A stretch of 44,403 nt of DNA, taken from NCBI GenBank assembly GCA_038213135.1, contig JBBQTQ010000010.1, forward strand, positions 1 through 44,403, given 5' to 3'. This DNA is from JBBQTQ01 sp038213135 (lineage in GTDB: Bacteria > Actinomycetota > Thermoleophilia > Gaiellales > Gaiellaceae). Below are positions 39,577 through 44,403 of the stretch, one piece after another. The stretch's first letter is position 1, and each line of letters begins with the position of its first letter. Position numbers and translations under genes: made by a program. The notes under the pieces were generated by a model, which did no database searches, was not told the origin of the DNA, and saw nothing but the letters and a program-made list of their open reading frames with translations.

Positions 39577-40469
39577 TCGAGCTCTGCTGCCCGTTCGACC
39601 GATCACTGCTCGACGACCTTCACTGTCCGACGTGTGGCAGGACGTTCGGGCGCACCGCCGACGGGATCCCGTTGTTGCTCCACGAGGACCTTCCCGGCGC
39701 CAGGGAGAAGCTGCGCGAGGCCGAGGGCTGGGCCGAGAAGGCGAAGCAGGAGGGCTGGTACGAGCCCGACGACGCCGTCGACCGCGTGCTGCCGTTCGTC
39801 AACCGGGAGCTCGGCTGGGACGACCTGAACTGGCTCGCGAACGGGCACTCCTTCCAGGTGCTGCTCGACCGCTACGTGGGCCAGGAGCGTGGGCTACGCG
39901 TGCTCGAGATCGGGGCGGCCAAGGCCTGGGCCGCTCCCTACTGGCGCGAGCGCGGCTGCGAGTACGTCGCCACCGACATCCTCGTCGACCCGAAGATCGG
40001 GCTCGGCCGCGCGGCCTTCTACGGCGACTTCGCCCGCGTCCAGGCCGACGCCGAGCATCTGCCCTTCGCGGATGCCACGTTCGACGTCGCCTACTCGGTC
40101 GCCGCGCTGCACCACGCGCTCGACCTTCCTCGGATGGTCGCGGAGCTGGCCCGCGTGACCCGGCCTGGCGGAGTGGTTGCGGGCCTGAACGAGGGAACGC
40201 GCGGCGTGCTCCGGAGCCCTGAGAACCCGGAGCAGGCATCCGAGAAGGCGCTCGGGATCAACGAGCACGTCCACACAGTGTGGTCGTACGCCGCCGCCTT
40301 CCGGCGCGCCGGAGTCTCGATCCGCCGGCTGGAGCGTCCGGACGGCTGGCCGCCGAAGCCGTTCACCGCGCTGACCTCACTACCGAAGGTCGGCGCGACC
40401 GTCGCCGGTCTCGCGCACCTCAGCCTCGGGCGCTACGCGGGCGTCTCGATCTACGGGCGCAAGCGGTGA
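39573..40469 (+). CDS. Methyltransferase with N-terminal zinc-ribbon (Trm112-like)
   Basis: A 298-residue protein. The first ~40 residues contain Cys5, Cys6, Cys18 and Cys21 (LCCPFDRSLLDDLHCPTCGR), followed by TADGIPLLL, as in Trm112/UPF0434-type zinc ribbons. The SAM domain follows: GLRVLEIGAAKAWAAPYW (motif I, about residue 107, in an altered form), YVATDILVD, and FADATFDVAYSVAALHHALD (motif IV), with LARVTRPGGVVAGLNEGT. The ribbon-methyltransferase fusion occurs in natural-product and glycan clusters, but its acceptor is unknown. It is coupled to both neighbours by GTGA overlaps at 39573-39576 and 40466-40469. Confidence 0.8.
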   Translation: MIELCCPFDRSLLDDLHCPTCGRTFGRTADGIPLLLHEDLPGAREKLREAEGWAEKAKQEGWYEPDDAVDRVLPFVNRELGWDDLNWLANGHSFQVLLDRYVGQERGLRVLEIGAAKAWAAPYWRERGCEYVATDILVDPKIGLGRAAFYGDFARVQADAEHLPFADATFDVAYSVAALHHALDLPRMVAELARVTRPGGVVAGLNEGTRGVLRSPENPEQASEKALGINEHVHTVWSYAAAFRRAGVSIRRLERPDGWPPKPFTALTSLPKVGATVAGLAHLSLGRYAGVSIYGRKR

Positions 40470-41485
40470 GCGCCCCGCTCGTGGTGATCGACGCCGACGT
40501 CCTCGGCCGCGAGCGGACCGGCGACGAGACCTACGTCGAGAACCTGCTCGAGCGACTGCCCGGGCTCGCGGCCGGCGAGTTCCGCTTCGCCGCGGTGACG
40601 CGCCGGCCCGACCTCGTCCCGGAGGGAGTCGAGCCGGTCGAGCTGCCGGCGCGCTTCCAGGAGCTGCGAATGGCCTGGGCGCTCCCCAGGCTCTTGCGGC
40701 GGTTGCAGCCGGCGCTCGCGCACTTCCAGCATGCCCTCCCGCTGCGCTGTCCCTGCCCGGCGGTGGTGACGATCCACGACCTCTCGTTCGAGCGGCATCC
40801 TCAGCTGATGGGCCTGAGTGACAGGGTGACGTTCAAGCTCGTCGTGCCACGGGCCGCGCGGCGGGCAGCGCGGGTGCTCGCGGTGTCGAAGCGCACGAAG
40901 GACGACCTCGTCGAGCTCTACGGCGTGCCGGCCGAGCGGATCGCCGTGACGCCACACGGAGTCGACGCTGCCTTCACGCCTGGGGCTGGCTCGACAGGCT
41001 CGCCGTACCTCCTGTTCGTGGGGGCGATCCAGGAGCGCAAGAACCCGCTTGCGGCGGCGGAGGCCGCCGAGGAGGTCGGGCTGCCGCTCGTTGTCGTCGG
41101 CCCCGAGCGGGACAGCGCTCTCGCGCGCGAGCTCGAGCGCCGCGGCGCGCAACTTCGCGGCTACGTGACCAAGACCGAGCTGGCCGACCTCTACCGCGGC
41201 GCCTCCGCGCTCCTCTTGCCGTCCCGTTACGAGGGCTTCGGCTTGCCCGTTCTGGAGGCGATGGCCTGCGGCACACCGGTCGTCGCGTTCCCCGACGAGG
41301 CGTTGCGGGAGGTTGCGGGCGACGCCGCCGTCTACGCGGAGGAGGGTCGCCTCGCGGATGCGGTGCGCCGTGCCCTCGCCGACCGGGAGCGTCTCGTGCG
41401 CGCGGGAATCGAGCGGGCGGCGCAGTTCAGCTGGGACGAGACCGTGCGACGAACCCTGGCCGTCTACCGGGCGGTGCTCGCGTGA
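40466..41485 (+). CDS. GT4-family glycosyltransferase
   Basis: A 339-residue GT-B enzyme. VSAPLVVIDADVLGRERTGDETYVENL is the first strand and loop, followed by AVVTIHDLSFERHPQLMG. YLLFVGAIQERKNPLAAAEAA opens the donor half, and PSRYEGFGLPVLEAMACGTPVV (about residues 252-273) carries E-x7-E. It is the third of three related GT4s (37581, 38623, 40466). GTG 40466 overlaps the previous TGA and the stop overlaps the next GTG. A frame extending back to 40280 lies in the previous gene and is not used. Confidence 0.87.
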   Translation: MSAPLVVIDADVLGRERTGDETYVENLLERLPGLAAGEFRFAAVTRRPDLVPEGVEPVELPARFQELRMAWALPRLLRRLQPALAHFQHALPLRCPCPAVVTIHDLSFERHPQLMGLSDRVTFKLVVPRAARRAARVLAVSKRTKDDLVELYGVPAERIAVTPHGVDAAFTPGAGSTGSPYLLFVGAIQERKNPLAAAEAAEEVGLPLVVVGPERDSALARELERRGAQLRGYVTKTELADLYRGASALLLPSRYEGFGLPVLEAMACGTPVVAFPDEALREVAGDAAVYAEEGRLADAVRRALADRERLVRAGIERAAQFSWDETVRRTLAVYRAVLA

Positions 41486-42243
41486 ACGTGTCGGCGGTCG
41501 TCGTCTCGCACGGTCACGGCGCCGAGCTCGCCGACTCGTTGCCGGCGCTCGTGCCGCAAGTCGACGAGACGCTCGTGATCGCCAACGTTCCGGGCAGCGC
41601 TCCGCGCGACCTCCAGGGTGCGCGCCTGCACGAGAACGAGCGGCCGCTCTCCTACGCCGAGAACCTCAACCTCGGCATCGAGCTGACCTTCGGCGAGCTT
41701 GTGCTCGTCTCGAACCCGGACGCCATTCCCTCGCCCGGCGCGGTCGGCGTCCTCTGCGAGTTCATGTCGGAGCATCCGCGCTGCGGCGTCGCGGGCCCGC
41801 AACTTCTGAATCCCGACGGCACCTGGCAGGCCTCGCGGCGCCGGTTTCCCACGGTGCTCGGCACGCTCGTGCGCCGGACGCCGCTGCGACTCGCGCTCCG
41901 CCCCCAGCAGCGGCAGCGCCGGCACTACCAGCTCGACGAGCGGCCGGCGGAGCCCGTCGAGGCCGACTGGATGCTGACCGGGTTCCTGCTTCTGCGCCGC
42001 GGGATGCTCGAGGAGCTCGGCGGCTTCGACCCCGGCTTCCGGATGTACGGCGAGGAGATCGATCTCTGCTACCGCGCGGCGCGGGCCGGCTGGGAGCGCT
42101 GGTACGTCCCCGCGGCTGTCGTCCGGCACCGCTGGGATGCCCTTACCGACCGTCGCTTCCTCACCCGGCGGACGCTCTGGCACTGGCGCAGCATCCTGCG
42201 CTTCGTCCGCAAGCACCCGGAGCGGCTGAGGGCGCTGCTGTGA
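41482..42243 (+). CDS. GT2-family glycosyltransferase (rhamnosyltransferase-like)
   Basis: A 253-residue GT-A enzyme. VSAVVVSHGHGAELADSLPALVP is the first strand, and YAENLNLGIELTFGELVLVSNPDAI holds the DxD-like site in the form NPD, as in WbbL/rhamnosyltransferase-type GT2s. CGVAGPQLLNPDGTWQASRRRFPT, EADWMLTGFLLLRRGML and GGFDPGFRMYGEEIDLCYRAARAGW complete the pattern; the last has the catalytic-base E-E-x-D. It is likely to add a deoxysugar such as rhamnose, but that is inferred. GTG overlaps couple it on both sides. Confidence 0.87.
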   Translation: MNVSAVVVSHGHGAELADSLPALVPQVDETLVIANVPGSAPRDLQGARLHENERPLSYAENLNLGIELTFGELVLVSNPDAIPSPGAVGVLCEFMSEHPRCGVAGPQLLNPDGTWQASRRRFPTVLGTLVRRTPLRLALRPQQRQRRHYQLDERPAEPVEADWMLTGFLLLRRGMLEELGGFDPGFRMYGEEIDLCYRAARAGWERWYVPAAVVRHRWDALTDRRFLTRRTLWHWRSILRFVRKHPERLRALL

Positions 42244-42860
42244 CGACCGCCAAGTACGACCCGCAGGCCGACCGCTGGACGGAGAACGCCTACGCCGATG
42301 CCGCGACGTACCTCTCGCGCCGGGCACGACTGGTCGCCGAGCTCGGGCCGCGGCTCGAGCCGGGCGAGACCGTCCTCGACCTCGCGTGCGGCGACGGCGG
42401 CCTCGGCACGCACCTGCTCGCGCTCGGCTATCGCTACCACGGGGTCGACGCGAGCGAGGCGATGGCGGAGGCCGCCCGCGCGCGCCTCGGCGATCGGGCC
42501 GAGGTGACCCGAGCCGACCTGAACGACTTCGAGCCACCCGCACCGGTCGCGGCGGCGACGATCTTCCGTGCCGTGTACTACGCGCGCGACCGGCAGGAGC
42601 TTTTCCGCCGAATTGCCGCCTACACCGAGCGGAAGCTCGTCTTCGACCTGAACCCGCGCCAGTATCCGGTGACGGAGGTCGTGGCCGACCTTCGTGAGGC
42701 CGGGTTTGCGCGGATCGAGCTCCGACCGTTCTTCTCCCCCCAGACGGTGTCGCTGCCGAGGCCGCTCGTAGCTGCGCTCGCGGGCGCGGAGAGAGCCGGC
42801 CCGCTCGCGAGGCTCGCCCTCCGCTTCCGGTTCACCTACGTCGTGGCTGCAGCTCGGTGA
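42240..42860 (+). CDS. Class I SAM-dependent methyltransferase
   Basis: A 206-residue enzyme starting MTTAKYDPQADRWTENAYADAATYLSRR, as in UbiE/Methyltransf_25-type proteins. ETVLDLACGDGGLGTHLLALG (about residues 43-63) is motif I, YHGVDASEAMAEAARARLG is motif II, and PVAAATIFRAVYYARDRQELF takes the place of motif IV. It could methylate a sugar, but the acceptor is unknown. GTG 42240 overlaps the GT2 stop as GTGA. A much longer frame reading from 41313 only shadows the GT2 gene. The stop overlaps the GTG of the last GT-C gene. Confidence 0.82.
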   Translation: MTTAKYDPQADRWTENAYADAATYLSRRARLVAELGPRLEPGETVLDLACGDGGLGTHLLALGYRYHGVDASEAMAEAARARLGDRAEVTRADLNDFEPPAPVAAATIFRAVYYARDRQELFRRIAAYTERKLVFDLNPRQYPVTEVVADLREAGFARIELRPFFSPQTVSLPRPLVAALAGAERAGPLARLALRFRFTYVVAAAR

Positions 42861-44266
42861 AGCGGCGCGTTGCCCTCGCGCTCGAGTTCGGCGCGCTCGC
42901 GCTGATCCTCCTGATCGAGACGTTCGTCTACGTCCACGGCTTGCCCGCCGCCGCGGACTTCGACGAGAGCGTCTATCTCGCCGCTGTCGACGCCTTTCGT
43001 CACGGCCAGGAGCTCGGCTCGCCGATCTTCACGGCGCAGCCGCCGGGCTTCTACTGGCTGCTGACCGCGGGGGACGAAGTTTTCGGGAACTCGCTCGGCG
43101 GGGTGCGGGACTTCGTGCTCCTACTGGCGCTCTTCGCGGCGATCGGCGCCTACCTGACGGGCCGTGCGCTCGCAGGGCGCGGAGCCGGACTTGCGGCCGC
43201 CGCGCTCCTCGCAATCTCGCCTCCGTTCGCAGGCTTTGCCACGAAGATCTCGGCCGATCTCCCGAGCATGACCGTGGGCCTGCTCGCTCTCGGCGCCTTC
43301 GTCTACTGCCTGCCGCCACGTTCACGCCCGTGGCTCGCCGCGGTCTCCGGCATCCTCCTCGCGTACGCGGTGTCGGTGAAGCTGACGGCGCTCGTCCTGC
43401 TCGTGCCGATCGCCGGCGTCGCCTGTGTTCGCAAGCTCCACCGGCGCGAGTTGCTTCTCTTCGCGAGCGCGTTCCTTGGCGCGCTCGGCGCAATCGTGCT
43501 CGCGAGCGTCGGGCGGTTGCACGCCCTGTGGCACGACGTCGTCTCGTACCACAGTGCGGCTCGAAGGGTTCCCGACCCGAGCTCGAACGCGAGCGCCGTG
43601 GCCGGCTACTTCACTTGGCGCTCACCGCTGACCTGGTTGCTCGCCGCCGCAGCGCTCGGGCTCGCGATCGGGATCGTGAAGCGAAGCCGGGCCGTCGTCG
43701 CGATCTGGTCCTTCCCGGTCGTGGCGGTCGGCGCGCTCCTTTGGCAAAGGCCGTTGCACGACAACCATGGCGTCCTCCTCGCCGTTGCACTGGTCCTCCC
43801 GGTGGCGTGTGTCTTCGGGCTGGCCGTTCGGCAGCCTCGGAGCCGGGTCGCGGTAGCCGCGATCGCGCTCCTTGCTCTCGGCGTCGGGGCCGGGTATGCG
43901 AAGGAATGGCGCCGGGCGGGCCGCAACACGAGCCGGGAGCCAGCCGAGATCCGCTGGGCAGTCGCGCAGGTCGACCTGCGAACGAACCCCGGCGAGCTCG
44001 TGGCCTCCGATCAGCCGATCGTTCCCTTCTTCGCGCACAGGCAGAACCCGGGCGAGCTCGTGGACACGGCCGTACTTCGCTTCCAGTCGGGGTATCTGAC
44101 TCCTGCGATGGTCGCCGAGGTCCTCCGCCGCCGACACATTCGCCTCGTCGTGGCCATGCGGGCCTTCGCCGTCGTCCCGGGGATGGAGGCCGCCTTGAGG
44201 TCGACTTACCCCGCCCGGATCCGGCACGGGGCGGTGACGATCTACTTCAAGCCCGCGGCCCACTAG
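42857..44266 (+). CDS. GT-C membrane glycosyltransferase (GT39/PMT_2-like)
   Basis: A 469-residue membrane protein with about 10-11 helices in the first 360 residues and a soluble tail of ~100. AAADFDESVYLAAVDAFRHG contains the DE pair of PMT_2 enzymes in the first loop, and FTAQPPGFYWLLTAGDEVFG is also typical of this group. The tail (NPGELVASDQPIVPFFAHRQ, LRRRHIRLVVAMRAF) resembles the C-terminal soluble domain of related mannosyl/arabinosyl transferases. GTG 42857 overlaps the preceding stop. Its own stop, TAG 44264-44266, coincides with the TA target and first base of the IS element, though the protein seems complete. Confidence 0.8.
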   Translation: MKRRVALALEFGALALILLIETFVYVHGLPAAADFDESVYLAAVDAFRHGQELGSPIFTAQPPGFYWLLTAGDEVFGNSLGGVRDFVLLLALFAAIGAYLTGRALAGRGAGLAAAALLAISPPFAGFATKISADLPSMTVGLLALGAFVYCLPPRSRPWLAAVSGILLAYAVSVKLTALVLLVPIAGVACVRKLHRRELLLFASAFLGALGAIVLASVGRLHALWHDVVSYHSAARRVPDPSSNASAVAGYFTWRSPLTWLLAAAALGLAIGIVKRSRAVVAIWSFPVVAVGALLWQRPLHDNHGVLLAVALVLPVACVFGLAVRQPRSRVAVAAIALLALGVGAGYAKEWRRAGRNTSREPAEIRWAVAQVDLRTNPGELVASDQPIVPFFAHRQNPGELVDTAVLRFQSGYLTPAMVAEVLRRRHIRLVVAMRAFAVVPGMEAALRSTYPARIRHGAVTIYFKPAAH

Positions 44267-44403
44267 TGTCCTGAGTCGTTAGTTCGCAGGGACCCGGTTG
44301 CGGGCGGCGAAGTCGTCGTGGTCATCGACGACGATTGGGGGCGTTATGCCGATTCGTGCCGAGGTCGTGCTCAGCGATGAGCAGCGGGAGGTGCTGGAGC
44401 GGT
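44266..44403 (+). mobile_element. Left end of an IS630-type insertion sequence (cut by window edge)
   Basis: The segment begins GTGTCCTGAGTCGTTAGTTCG right after a TA (44264-44265), the dinucleotide target of IS630/Tc1-mariner elements. About 80 nt later a transposase reading frame opens. The right end is outside the window, so the terminal repeat cannot be matched. Confidence 0.75.
44346..44403 (+). CDS. IS630-family transposase, N-terminal fragment (cut by window edge)
   Basis: Nineteen codons are visible: MPIRAEVVLSDEQREVLER. This is the characteristic N-terminus of IS630-family transposases, where xVVLSDEER-x-x-LE leads into a helix-turn-helix. ATG 44346 is preceded by a G-rich GGGGG, 6-10 nt upstream, which may serve as ribosome-binding site. 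The DDE catalytic domain would lie beyond the window. Confidence 0.75.
   Translation, partial: MPIRAEVVLSDEQREVLER

Noticed and set aside
1..44403. CRISPR array, tRNA or rRNA genes
   Set aside because: No regularly spaced direct repeats or recognisable tRNA/rRNA segments were seen. The two related intergenic elements are inverted relative to each other and 18 kb apart.

Overview
The window is a polysaccharide (capsule, exopolysaccharide or cell-wall glycan) biosynthesis locus from a very GC-rich bacterium. The high GC, the many GTG starts, the near absence of Shine-Dalgarno sequences at operon heads and the abundance of apparently leaderless genes all suggest an actinobacterium, possibly a deep-branching one such as Thermoleophilia. 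That placement is an inference, since no rRNA or marker gene is present.

Layout. 1-2.85 kb: the 5' end of a methyltransferase and a Wzy/O-antigen-ligase-like membrane protein (minus strand), divergent from a Wzx-like flippase. 2.8-9.1 kb: a plus-strand run of four GT4 glycosyltransferases, a NodB-type deacetylase and a GNAT-like protein. 9.1-13.0 kb: a small unknown gene coupled to a single-chain type IIG restriction-modification enzyme, which looks like a passenger. 13.0-17.1 kb, minus strand: asparagine-synthase-like amidotransferase, a GT-C membrane glycosyltransferase and a GT4. 17.1-20.2 kb: a GT4, two methyltransferases and a deacetylase-like protein in alternating orientation. 20.2-22.9 kb: the initiating phosphoglycosyl transferase, a GT2 and its DUF2304 partner. 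22.9-26.7 kb, minus strand: an SDR dehydratase, a GDP-L-fucose-synthase-like enzyme and a GT-C protein. 26.8-30.9 kb: methyltransferase, membrane protein, GT4 and a clear GDP-mannose 4,6-dehydratase. 31-44.3 kb: a long plus-strand run with overlapping genes (methyltransferases, GT4s, a GT2, two GT-C proteins), closed by the left end of an IS630-type element. No gene-free stretch reaches 300 bases.

How the genes fit together: Gmd and Fcl can supply GDP-deoxyhexose (GDP-L-fucose or a relative). The phosphoglycosyl transferase loads the first sugar on undecaprenyl phosphate, 13 GT4 and 2 GT2 enzymes extend and branch it, and methyltransferases, acetyltransferase, amidotransferase and deacetylases decorate it. 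Wzx and Wzy would flip and polymerise or ligate it, and five GT-C-type membrane proteins could add sugars from lipid-linked donors. No Wza/Wzc export or length-control gene is visible.

Most unusual signals: (i) 13 of 19 operon-head starts have a TANNNT -10 hexamer only 6-10 nt upstream of the start codon, and two intergenic regions are nearly symmetrical divergent promoters in which one palindromic -10 serves two leaderless genes. (ii) A ~120-bp structured repeat occurs twice (5963-6083 plus, 24494-24619 minus), each time directly behind a stop codon, in the sense orientation, with conserved loops and compensatory stem changes. (iii) A 176-bp near-palindrome lies at 37402-37577. The genes behind these three structured elements are among the few operon-head starts lacking the leaderless -10.
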